A DNA stretch of 64,000 nt, from the NCBI RefSeq assembly GCF_045679555.1, contig NC_092096.1, forward strand, positions 14,591,375-14,655,374, in the 5' to 3' direction. Within the stretch, counting starts at the first letter, position 1. Each line of letters opens with the position of its first letter. Of this stretch, positions 49,402 to 64,000 are shown in pieces. Source of the stretch: Salvelinus alpinus. Its lineage: Eukaryota; Chordata; Actinopteri; Salmoniformes; Salmonidae. The position numbers and the translations under genes are program-made. The notes beneath the pieces were generated by a model that worked only from the letters and a program-made list of their open reading frames with translations, was not told where the DNA came from and did no database searches.

Positions 49402-52400
49402 TCTGTTGGCCTGTAAATTTTAGGTCAATTTGATTACTTTTCATCCCTTAATACTGGGCATCACATTGTGCTGATCCTGTAAACAAATAAGAAAACGACA
49501 GAAATATTTTTGCAAGAGGTACAGTACTTGAAAAGATGCTGAAATTATCAATCAATACAGGTACATCACTTATCTGATATTTCAATGAGTACTAAAGAAT
49601 GATCACTATTGTCCACAATTCAATGGCAGCCATTTTGTTAATGTGGATATTTTAGGTTTCAAATGGTTCACCTATTTGAAGTGGATCTCAAGATTTCACT
49701 GTCGGTTGTGTTGTTTTTAGGCTGTAGTTTTGAAATAGACGGCCAGACAATTTTGACATGGTACCTTGGCAAATATCTTGTAGGAATTGAAGGTGAATGG
49801 GTGTTTCACTGAAATGGCATAGTCAAGAAAATAATGTTGTATTTGTCCTATTTTTAAATGGGTTGATGCTCACTCAAATTTTAATGTTGACGTTGTAAAT
49901 CCCAATAGTGATTTGAATGTATACCCCAAAATCTGATTGTATTACCGTTTACTTATATATAGTATTTTGTATTGGATTGGTTGGTTTGCTGATTAGGGAC
50001 TCCATGCTTGCATTAAATGGGATAACTCCTTTGAATGTACATGTTCGATTAAGTAACTTCTCTGTATTTTTTCCCCCCATTATTAAACGGCAATAGCATT
50101 TTGTTAAATTATTCAAATAAATGTAATACTTTTAATAATACAACTGATAAATCATTCTAAAAAATCTTAGTTTTTGGTCATTACTTTTTAAATCACAAGG
50201 GAACAAACCTAGGAGGGGTTACTTTATTATCCTGTACAGTCCTGTTTGTCTCACTTCACGGTAAAAGGAAATGCTTTGATCTATGCTTTACTACCTGTCA
50301 ATCTATGTTCACAGATCTCAACATTGTTTCATTTAGCGTTGGGATTATATGTGCCCATTACAGGGAAGAAATGACTAGCTATTTTTCCAATTTGTCTATA
50401 GGTGTCAGTGATGTTTTGCAGGCATGGAGAAAGCAGCCCTGATTTCCTGATAACATATTTCTGCTGCTGTTATAACTGTTCCTCTCTCTCTCTGGTGTCT
50501 TCATCCTTCAAAACTACACATCATGTGGTTCTTGCAACTCTCATTGGTGTCCACAACATCTCAAGAAGGTTCATTTTGATGAATGTTCAACCACTTTAAA
50601 CTCTTTCAATGTCTCCTGCAGAAATAGACTGCAGGAAGTTAGTACCAGGTCTTTTGAGAGAGAAACTTGCAACTGGTCACATTCTTTAATCCATTAGTTA
50701 TAATTATAATATATTTTTAGTGTTGTGAGAACATGTCTTGATGATGCTGTGGTTCCTTTGAGATGCTCAATGGATCTGAAATGATTGTGCGGAGGGTGAT
50801 GGGACATCTGTTCAATGAAATGTTGGTAGTATTAACTTTTTAAATGTGATATTGCCCAACTATGCACCATGTAAATACACTCATTGAGCCGTACCTGGCT
50901 TCAATTTAAGTTGCATAAAAATGATATTGATTAACAATTAAACTAATAATTACTACTAGGCTATTAACTATAGTTTATTTTTAATGGAAATTGTCATTGA
51001 CAACCAAAACGTACAGCATATTCCTTTACCTGGTGTATGAGTTTGGAAAATGTCTGGGGTGATCTATGAACTGAAATATTAACGAATGGTTATGTGGTTT
51101 GCAATTCCAATGAATTGTCAGTGTAATGTAGATCCTGTGCTTGCCAGGCTCTAGCTTTGAGAGGTGTGTTTCAGACTGCTGATATGAGTGTAGGGATACG
51201 AGTGTTTTTATACATTCATCCTGATGTAATGCTACTATTCCTCTATGTAAATCTGACCATGTTTGTCCTCTGCTTTTCCCAGTGCTCCCGGCCCAGTTTA
51301 TCCCCCCCCCCCCCCCCCAAATGTTATCTAATTGGATTTCACCTGTCGGATAGGTTTAAATGCATAGCTGTAGAATGACTAGAACGAGGTTCTGCATTCA
51401 AGTCAATGAATCGTCTGTTCTATTTATTATTTCTATGTGTTTAAATCCTATCCAATAGGTGAAAAACTATGCCCTTCGTCACCTCTTAGAATAGGGGACC
51501 AATCCCAAACCGGCCGCTTGGACCTTTTGGTCTTATGGACTTGTTGAAAATCTGAGAGGATTTGATAGGTGGAATTCTCACATTACTTCCACCTATCAGA
51601 GGACAAGGTAGACTTAATACCTTATTGCGTCCTTCTGTGAAATCCTCTAAAGATATTGAGAAGTATGTACGGTCTAAGGGTTGGGATTGAGCCTTCTGTA
51701 GACACCATCTTGTGCCCATGCACTTTCAGATTAGATTATAACATGTTTTGTGAGCACCCACAACAGGTTTATCCTATCCACACAAATTGATTGTAAACCT
51801 TCTCTGAAATGAGTTGAGTACTTAGCGCATGACACATTTGAAAACATACTAAATTCAGATCTCAACGGTATAGCAGGGTCAGCCATTGTGGGCACTACGT
51901 TGTTCTTACTCACTGTAATGTGGAATCACTCTCTGACAAGTTGACTACCATTAGAAAGAGCAGTACCTGCATGTGTTTTGTGTCCTCTGTGTGTGTGTGT
52001 GCTGTAAAATTAGAGGGGGTGTATGACACAAACAACAAACTGTATATTGTTGGGCTGCCCCAAACCAAACTCCACCCTTCGTTTTCACACATTTCAGCCC
52101 ACGGAAGAGGACAGGGACGAGGACGCCTCGTCACAACCAGCAGGCCCTACTTCAGGATCGCCTTGTCAACTAGTCCCCCCCCTCTGTCTGTGTCTCCATG
52201 GTTACCAGGGGACTGACTACCTGGGATTCGCTCACAGCTGTGTAAGGCTATAAGTAGTGTTCTTTAAAATCATACTCATGGTATAAAAACTACTCCACAG
52301 CTATTTTTATTTTACTGACATTTTTATTTGATGTGAACGAAAAAATTATTACCTACCTGTGTTGACCGGCTTCTTCAAGCTTTGCGAAAATAACAAATTA

Positions 52401-55400
52401 CTACATTTGCCTGCTCTATTCCAAAACGGACAACTTTTGACTGCTATAATGTGTACATTTTGTCAGGTTAGAGTTGATTTTACAGGGAGTTTTTTTTTGT
52501 TTGGTTCATTTCCTCTCGTGCCCCTCCCTACTTTTCTCGTTAGGATAATGTTTGTAAATGTCTCTGCTTTGAATATTAAAATAGATTCTGTGTTGTAATA
52601 AACTGTTTACTGGGGTTTTGACACTTAATAATAATTTACATGTGTACGTTGTTGCCTGCATACATTTTTCATGTTGAATTTTACGAAATAGTTGTTTTAA
52701 ATTGACTCTCACTTAAGTTGCCAAGTTGTGCTCTTATTGGCCAAATGAAGCACAGTTGACCAATAGGTTGTATTTGTCCTGATGCCCAGAAGGAGTGAAA
52801 TCTGACTGAATTTAGCGTAGCTACTTTTGAATTGAATGATCATGTGACAGATATTTTAATCTTTGACTTATTAGTTTGTTCTAAAAGTTCTACTTAAAAT
52901 GTGGCTACTTGTTTGGCGAACATTTGTTTTTAGTAGCCGTATACTACTGTATGCCATTTGAATACCAAAAGTGAAAATCAATGTCTTGGCTAACTGATGG
53001 CGAACTGATTTTAGAGGTATTCGGGACTTGATTATATTGGGCAAAACTTTAGTTTTATTATTTTTTTTATTTCTTGATTATTATTTTTTCATTCATGTTA
53101 CCAGGAAGTTCATTCCAAGGGTTCATTACCCTAATATTGACACAAGTAGAACAAATTATTCACTTAAATGGAATTATTTTAGTGATAGATAAAACTTCAC
53201 AGATCTGGACAATACTACTACTGTGAACAGAATTAGTCCCTTGTCTGCAAACGTGTGCTCTGATTGGCTGGCTGATGTACTGCACTGATTTCTTATTGAG
53301 TTGCTTGTCTCACTGGTTTAGGCCAGTGAGGGTTGTGGTAGCCTGGTCCCAGATCTGTATATATTTTGGCTGAGTCTTGACTCGTTGTCCTGCCTACATT
53401 GAATGGCAATAACAATGCTAGCCAGAGTAGTTGGCTAAAACGCATACAGACCTGAGCGGTGTACTACGAAGCAGGACCAACGCGTTAGCCAGCTAATTTG
53501 CTTAAATATTCTGAATTAACTTTTAGATTTTTTTTGGAATGGAAGCTTGACTCAACCAAAAACACGTCTAAGTTCAGCTTTCTTAATGAACCAGAAAGTC
53601 AAATGTTATTTCTGGTTGTTTATCAACGTTAGCTGTCTAATGCGTGGATCCTGTTTTGTAGGATACCCTTCTGGGACCAGGCCAAGGGGCTGGGTTTAGT
53701 AAATGGTTGATTACAGTAGTAATGAGGGTCTGGGACAAGGCTGAGGGTCTAGGTGTCGTAAATGGATGGGGATTACAGTAAGAAGAGTATTTAAGTGAGG
53801 TGTCCATTTTGTAAAGCATGAGAGCACAATCCTTCCCTGGCTTCTCAGGGTCTGTGCACGGACTGGTCTGCCAGATTGAATTAACTGATATTGATGCCTG
53901 TTTTAAGGCGGTAATACCTACCTCTCTACTCCCATGTATTTTCTAAATGGCCCTGAGACTTAGTGGTGCTCTCCTGCTTGCATTGCCACGCTAAAAGATA
54001 TTTGGGTTATTGTGGCATGAATCATTCACTGAAACCACTGCTTCAGTCAACTTAACATTTTTTAAATATTACTGGTTAGACTTTACATCCAACTATTGGC
54101 ACAAAAATATCTCCCAAGTTTTTAATCAATATTGCCCACTAGCTACAAAGAGCATTTTGAGGACTTTACAATGTGTTTGACATGGAATGTTATTGGATGG
54201 AACTAGTAAAGTTCTCCTTCAGGTAAAGTTAGCATGACGGACACTTCGTTTTTTATACGTGGGACTTTTGTATTGTATAAATGCACTGAGGTATTGAATA
54301 TGTTGTAAAGCATTCATAATGCTCTATGTAGCTATTATACCATGTTTATTGTGCTAATGGATAGGTTATGAATGCTTTGTTACCTATTCGCAGATCATTG
54401 CGAATTGCTTTCTAGCCCAACGTCTTTTCAAACCGGTTGAATATTTGAATAGAGCTGATTTGAAACTGGTTTGATACGTCATTACTGTACATATATACGC
54501 AGTCGACAAGTGTTACCCATACTCAATTAGTGTTGTCATTTTGTACATATAATAATGCATCCATCTTAGATATTACCTTGAAATAGTTTTTACAAACAGA
54601 TCCAAGGTTTTTACCTGATCAGTTTATCGGACGTTGTCAGGAAGTTGAACTTTAAGGGGCACTGTCTTGTTTTGAGTGTTTTTCAATAAACTAGTTTTCT
54701 TCGTCTTTGACGTCGGGTCTTCGTGAACCATTAGGCCAAATATTACTGTCCCTGACATTGCTGATTTGGTTTAATCAAATGTACACTTAATCAATAGAAT
54801 GCAATGTATATAAAGGATGGAATAAGACCGTAGGATATTACTGAGGTCTGTGTAGTTTTTTTTTTCTGTTTTGTGAAAATATTGTACTGGTCTAATTTCA
54901 TCAACAAAACTTAAAACATTTTTTTTCCTCAGGTATGATTGACACGATAAAAAAGGGAAACTAGTTATAGGCCCTTCAAGGCTCTTGGTTATCTTTATTA
55001 TAATTTACTCATAGTTACACTTACACCAAATGCTGAATTGTACATTAGGCTGTAGTTCTTTTTGCCCTTATTTAATTTACAGCTCCATGACATTCACCCA
55101 AAGGTAAGTCGTCGGTTCCAGATCCATGAAGAATGACGGAATGCAATTTTTTCTGAAGTAGTAGCTATTCAATATACTTAATGTGTTCCTCTTCGCATTA
55201 TAGCAAAGTAAGGAAATAAACTGCTGGAACTACAATTTACATATGGATAATTATCAAATATACAAGATAAATGTCTCAACCAGGCTGATTATTACACTAT
55301 GCAGACTAAAACACTCAATGTGTGTTGTTTCAGATTATATTGCTATTTTAATTATATGATTTATTAGATAGAATATTTGCATTAAGAATAAAGGCAGTAG

Positions 55401-55711
55401 GTTCTCTGAGCTTGTAACGTTACCACCATGTGCCTTCTCTAAAAAATTAATAAAATAATCGAAACTACATTGTGACTCCATTTACTCTGTTTATTACTTG
55501 AAGACATGAGGCTATTGGATATATTTGTGAAAATTGCAGCGATGATCGCAAACGACTCGATATCGCCATCTGCCGGCATTGGGGCTACAGTTGGTGAGAA
55601 ATGCTTCTTTAAAAAACAACTGTAGTCCGAAACCTTGGCTCACATTAAACGCAATTTTATGTTTATAAATATACATTTTATTAATTCCAGTAGCCGATGT
55701 GGACGTCAGCA
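49402..55711. other. CPSF6-YEATS4 interval (copy B)
   Basis: Equivalent of 12872-19179, with no confident gene. Small differences from copy A are a one-base shorter poly-C run near 51302, a C for T near 51273, and a 3-base GTT insertion near 55325. Confidence 0.4.
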
Positions 55712-56032
55712 TGTGGGATTATGTATAAATGGCCTAGCTTCGATGATCACTCGAACCATGACTCGTGTCCAGAAGAGAGCCTGCAGAATAATTCGGGACG
55801 GGTCGTACACCAGCTGCCGGGGAAGCCCTCGGAATCATGTCCTTGGAGAGCAAACGGGAGCAGATTTCCCTGACATTTGCTAAATCCCTGCAGAACTCTC
55901 AGTTTGCAGACTGGCTCCCCCCAACTAGACAGCAGACAACTGGACGGGCAACTGGCGACAGCCACAAACGGAACACTCCCATGACACGCACAGGCTGCTT
56001 ATCGGAACTTTCCCATTCCATACTTCACTAAA
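55712..56032 (+). mobile_element. Decayed LINE reverse-transcriptase 3' fragment (copy B)
   Basis: This is the same frameshifted fragment at the equivalent position upstream of the second YEATS4 copy. Confidence 0.6.
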
Positions 56033-56544
56033 CTGATCAATGCACACACCATATAGCCCAGGGGCCTTAATAATGCCTTCTTAAAAGCTCCTAAGATCTA
56101 TTTTCTTTAGCTGCCACCCCAAACATTGTCGTTGTATTATTGTTGTTTTCTATATATTGCATAGTTTAACATTGTATTACATGTTTTGCTAGTTTAGGAT
56201 TTTACTATTTGATGATTGTAAAGTGGTTTACACAATTCAGTCTATATAACTGCAAGAAACTAATAAACATACTACTTACTATTACAGGGCACAAAGCAGA
56301 ACATTAGACAAGAGGACCCTTATCGTTTTAGCTCTGAGTGTTTCCCGTGTTCACATCGGACCACGAAAAATGTAACGTACTTCCGGTGCTTGTTTGGCTG
56401 GCAATTTGAAATGTGTACAATGTAAAATCGTGTTGTTTTCATAGATTTAATGGCAATCTTATCAAATGACACATCCCAAATCACTACTGCAAGAGTCCTA
56501 TAGTGACATATACTAGTTTAACGTCACTTTCTAGTCTCTATACT

Positions 56545-59097
<2,553 letters not shown>

Positions 59098-60391
59098 TAC
59101 ACACACACACTGGGTGAATCTCAATTGTATTTTCTGGATTCCTCATACCTTCTCTCCTTGCATCCTTCTCAAAACCCATTGGAACACAAGATGTGAGGTT
59201 CCTTGCCTTGGATCTTCTCTTCCTATGTATTTTGAGAAGGAGATGAGAGAGGACGCAATGACTCATAGATATACAATTGAGACACACCCTAAATTCCAAA
59301 TCAACCTATAGGCCATCTTCCCTAGGCACCCCTGTAGATCTGAAGGGTTTGGATAGGTGGATGCAATATGGTACTTGTGACTCACCTTGTCTTCTGATTT
59401 CTGATAGGCTGGATGGAGTTCCCGCCTTTTTTCTTCCACCTATCCAACCCCTTCAGAGCAAATGGGAGGGGCCAGGGAGGAGGGGCTAGGGATGGATTTG
59501 GACTTGCCCTAGTCTGGAATCCATACAGAGTATCACTCCGTTTTACGATTGTTTAATTCCATAATATAATATCTCAGATACTTCGCAGATGCTTTCATCC
59601 AAAGTGACTTAGTCATGCGTGCGTACATTTGTCGTACGGGTGGTCCCTGGAATGGACTCCACCATCCTGGCATTACTAGCACCATGCTCATCCTGACAGA
59701 GGACCTCAACATCATTGTTATGGATGATGTCACATTGCACTAACAATAGAGAAATGTAGAGGTATTCAGTTTGAATTCCAGACTTAACACTGCCTAGCAA
59801 AATGGTTCTATATGATCCTGTACATAACAAGAAAACTGAAGATAATCAATGTTAGTTTCTCTCCACTCTCAATTCAACTCAGATTTACCACAGAAAGCTC
59901 TCATGTTGCACTGTCACATTTTTGTAGACTGGTCTGAATGTGAATCGGGTTTGTGCTTCTGTTTTTTTTAATTCATTTTGATGTAAAACTCAAACCAGTT
60001 TTTCTTTGATTTCTCCTTTTGTATAAAATGATTAGAACACGATTGTTAGAACTGATGGATCAAACATGTCTTAGATGCTATTCAGGGTTATTTACAGATT
60101 ATTGTTTTGTCAAAGATTGATCTCTTAAATACATCTGGATAGCCTGGGCATGCCATTGCCAACTGTCTCGGGATCAATACATGTGTCAACCCTTTTGATA
60201 TGAGTTCAGTTCTTGATCACCATTTAGATAAAGGATAGAGAACGACAGCAGACATTTTCATTTCTGTTGGAGAGCGCTAAACTGTTGCTTTCCTTGTAAG
60301 GAGACCGGAGCGCTGTAATGAGTAATGGATATACAGCCTCTGCATTACCCTTCCACCACCACTAGAGAGCGGTGATGAGCAGATGGTTATT

Positions 60392-60881
60392 GGAAGAGGG
60401 AGGGGGCAACAAATTGTTTGTATTTTGAAGAGGGAGGGGGCAACAATTGTTTGTATTGGAAGAGGGAGGGGCAACAATTGTTTGTATTGGAAGAGGGAGG
60501 GGCAACAATTGTTTGTATTGGAAGAGGGAGGGGCAACAATTGTTTGTATTGGAAGAGGGAGGGGCAACAATTGTTTGTATTGGAAGAGGGAGGGGCAACA
60601 ATTGTTTGTATTGGAAGAGGGAGGGGCAACAAGTGTTTGTATTGGAAGAGGGAGGGGCAACAAGTGTTTGTATTGGAAGAGGGAGGGGCAACAAGTGTTT
60701 GTATTGGAAGAGGGAGGGGCAACAATTGTTTGTATTGGAAGAGGGAGGGGCAACAATTGTTTGTATTGGAAGAGGGAGGGGCAACAAGTGTTTGTATTGG
60801 AAGAGGGAGGGGCAACAAGTGTTTGTATTGGAAGAGGGAGGGGCAACAATTGTTTGTATTGGAAGAGGGAGGGGCAACAAT
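60392..60881. repeat. 31-bp minisatellite, about 16 units (copy B, contracted)
   Basis: The unit is the same as in copy A, but the array is 277 bp (about nine units) shorter. Five units carry the CAACAAGTG variant, and the first units have extra bases. This is the largest structural difference between the two copies and looks like ordinary allelic minisatellite variation. Confidence 0.97.
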
Positions 60882-61952
60882 GATAAAAACATGTGAGTGA
60901 AGAAGGGCAGGGGCTTTTTGCATCAACAACATGTGCATAGCAGCATTAATAGTGTATTGTATTATAACATATTGAACAGCGTTCCTTTACTCTGCATTTC
61001 ACTCCAATTGTGATTGTAGTTTTTTTATGAGAACGAATTCCCTGGTCAAATCTAAATCTAATACATGGTGAATGCTGAGGTGGGTTTAGTAGATGGCTAA
61101 CTCATTTCATTTCAGACTCGTGTCTTCAGAATACCACTAGAGTTAGTTAGAGGGGACAACTGAACAGATTGTGTGGCCCTCAAACCCACACATCTCCAAA
61201 GTGGTCTCCCACTCTCTTTCCCTCTCACTCTCTTTCCCTCTCACTCTCTTTCCCTCTCACTCTCTTTCCCTCTCTGCCTTGTTGAACGCACCAGAACGTA
61301 ACACTGAATTACAGTATATCTCAGACATTGAAAAGGGAGAGCCGTGTGATTACAGTGTTTGGTAATGACACGAGAGGTATAATAGTAACTGATCTGGGAC
61401 AGCTCGAAGCATCCACGGTACCCTATTCCCTTTATAGTGCACTATTTCTGGGACTCTTGGTCGAAAGTAGTGCACTACATAGGGAATAGGATGTGATTTG
61501 GGACGACCCAGGCCATGTCAGACCACAGTCCTGTAATCTCCCCATCTTCTCCATCATTGGTTCTATGGAGACATAGTCATTGTATTGTTAGGCTGACTTG
61601 TTAAATAGGCACATATTCAACTGACCACAGGCACAACAACTATACAAGGACTCTCTCTCGCTCTCTTTCACATACACAGGGAGGTAAATCATTCCATGCA
61701 TGCAGCGGCTGCCCTGGCCTCTGATCCTACAAAGATCAGACATTAAATAAATAGACGCTGAGCTCTGGAAGGAATGCTTGTTTATATTCCAGCGTTTTCT
61801 TTAGAAATACCCTCAAGCTTTACACTGGCATGCGCTCACTAAGGCCCACTTGTAATGTAGCCTACTGTCTGGGTCCTTTGTCAATGTGGTGCCGTTCTGG
61901 AAATCCCAGGCTCAGACGGACTATTCCCTGTCTACTAGACGTTAGTTACTGC

Positions 61953-62510
61953 TTATAAGCGGAAGAGAATAGTGCGGCTTTCAAAGAAGATAGAATACGT
62001 TTTTGCTTTTGAAATAAACTTTGAAAAGAATTTGACTGCGACCCGACCCGGATGCAGTCTAGGGATACTGGCGTGTTCGGGACGAGATCGAGGCACTGCA
62101 CTGCCTGAGCTCGGGGAGGGGAGCTGCCTGCTGGAGAGAGAGTTGCTGGGCGAGTGAGCGATTTACTACAACAAGACAGGTCGACAGCGAGAACAACTTC
62201 AGCACGCCTAACTAGTTACTAGGTATTTTCAAAACGAATAGAAAATAAGCTCGGAAGGCAGCGCGGGAGCTATTTATAACATTTGCTGGCTGATAGAGTG
62301 CCAAATTGGTCACGTTCGTAAAGTAATATTTTTTTGCGGGGCGACAGATCGGAGGAGGGACGGGAGTGTGTGAAGCACTTTGATGTGGGCTGCTGATGGT
62401 TGTAGCAGTGAGGAGAAGGGATTTAAAAACTTTCCTAAACACAAAAACAAGGGATTCGTGGCAATATTTCCCGAAATACATCTCTGGTTTACCCACGAAG
62501 CTTTTCCTCT
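61953..62510 (+). other. CpG-containing 5' UTR exon, probably FRS2 (copy B)
   Basis: This is identical in layout to the copy A exon, with the donor at 62510/62511. Coding exons, if this is FRS2, would lie beyond the right edge of the window. Confidence 0.4.
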
Positions 62511-64000
62511 GTAAGTATTTCATAAACTTGCATGCTATTTTGTATTCCTCGGCAACAAGCCCATCTATGACTTTTGATTCCTGTTTGTTCAAATGTCATT
62601 TGATTCCTGTTTGATTATCAAGTAGAAGTGACTAGATGGCTAATTATATTAGTTTTTCGAGGTAGAGTAACTAACTATTATATAATATACATGTAGCTTA
62701 CTAGTGAATGTATTATGTTTGCTCTTCTATGGGACGATAAGAAGGAGCATGCGTTATAAGCGCTTATTTTTATGGCCCCACAATATTTAATTTGATCCAG
62801 CTACTGTCCGCTAGCAGCTAAACCACAAGAATCAGAGCGAAACATTCCGCTCGACACTACCAGTGGTTTCAATACAGGCTTTGGAAACTGAATAGCTAAA
62901 ATCATATCGCTATAACTAAATAAACCAGAAAGTAGTCTACTTTTTTTTATAGTGTTAGACTGATCGCATTACATTTTCTGTTTTCATACCAAGTTACATC
63001 TAGCTTGTCTTATTGATCCGCATAGCGACACAGAGTTGAACGACATAACACATCACACCACTGATAAAGTAAGCTAAGTGTCAGTCAATTGAAACGTAAG
63101 TTTCTAAACAGTCTTGTTTGTTTGTAGTGACAGTTTGTTAGTTGTGGTTCTTAGTGGTAATGTTTTCCATGATGTCGTCAATGAGTTTACTCTGTGTGAG
63201 TGGCTTCGTTCTGTCGGGAGAGCGACAACATCACACGGCTAGGAAATGCGTTCAAATTGAAAATGAGTCCATGCACTTTACTCAAATGATCCTAACAGAA
63301 AGGTACGGATTTCTGACGAACTAAGACATTACATCCTGGACTAGGCTATTTATTCACTCTGTTTGTCAAGTTAAAGTACGTAATGACTGGTTCACTTTGG
63401 CACTCACTTAATATGTACGCCCTAGTCACTCCATTACCTGTCAATCATACCTGCAATTTACAACGCAGCTCTCAGAAAAAGGCAGTCAGAGTGGCATTAC
63501 CTCAGTGGACAGATGTGGTAGGAGGGCCAGTATAGAAGCTGTTATGTTCTTGTCTGTCTGCCGTCACATCAGGACAGTGATGACATGTCTGTTCTTAGCA
63601 ATGTGTCAAACTGATCTATAGACAAAGAAAAGACCAAGGGTCTCCTGGATGTCCAACTAAACTGCACTTTCATCTGCGATTGGTTGTTGAGGGTTGAGGG
63701 TTGACTTTTCCAGTTCGGACAACATGTCAAATGTGAAGCCTTGATGTCATCAGTGTTTTTTTTTTTTACCATTCATTTGTTTTAAATTACTTGGTGGGTG
63801 TTTCCCCTCTCTGTCATCTGAACTGTATATCTGTGAGACTATGCTGTTTAATAGTGCCTGTTATTCAAATCATTCAACTCCCTCTCTCCAGTCCTGAGGG
63901 TCAGCTTGACATGGTGTTACTGAGTGTAACGCTTTGGGGGGGAAACGTTGTGCAGACAGATGGTTTAAACTAACACAACACCCACTATAAACACTTTCAG

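Overview
The window is vertebrate nuclear DNA, almost certainly from a salmonid fish. The genes are split into short exons with GT/AG introns, and the proteins match the vertebrate families CPSF6, YEATS4 and CCT2. The gene-poor DNA is full of minisatellites, foldback MITEs and interspersed repeats that I recognise as typical of trout and salmon genomes. These include the TAGTGCACTA foldback and a nested transposon pair in CPSF6 intron 5. There are no operons, CRISPR arrays or prokaryotic genes. The long open frames over tandem arrays come from repeat units with few stops and are not genes.

The dominant feature is a near-identical direct duplication. Copy A (1-27737) matches copy B (36525-64000). 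The offset is 36524 at the left end and drifts only through small indels and one minisatellite length change. Between the copies lie the right-hand tail of copy A (27738-28900), a 100-N assembly gap (28901-29000) and a segment seen once (29001-36524). Copy A holds the 3' half of CPSF6, all of YEATS4, and a 5' exon that synteny suggests is FRS2. The middle segment holds the first two coding exons of CCT2 (minus strand), the CCT2/CPSF6 divergent promoter and CPSF6 exons 1-5. Copy B then supplies CPSF6 exons 6-9, YEATS4 again and the FRS2-like exon again. The near identity, the gap, and copy A starting at a transposon edge all suggest two haplotypes of one locus placed in series. A very recent tandem duplication is not excluded.

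CPSF6 can be read in full on copy B. Nine coding exons give 555 aa, and a symmetric 114-nt optional exon would give the longer CFIm72-like isoform. A further unrecognised, phase-compatible, stop-free 138-nt segment between exons 6 and 7 is a candidate second cassette exon. YEATS4 has seven coding exons giving 226 aa. Its intron 4 has amplified the region around the exon-5 splice acceptor into a row of acceptor-like copies.

Non-coding DNA: CPSF6 intron 5 carries four separate minisatellites. Downstream of CPSF6 is a 1.35-kb element with 17-bp inverted ends and a 6-bp target duplication that carries a 31-bp minisatellite. Another 31-bp minisatellite, downstream of YEATS4, differs by about nine units between the copies. 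I found no convincing new multi-gene system. The items most worth following are the duplication itself, the candidate cassette exon, the multiplied splice acceptors and the minisatellite-bearing transposon.
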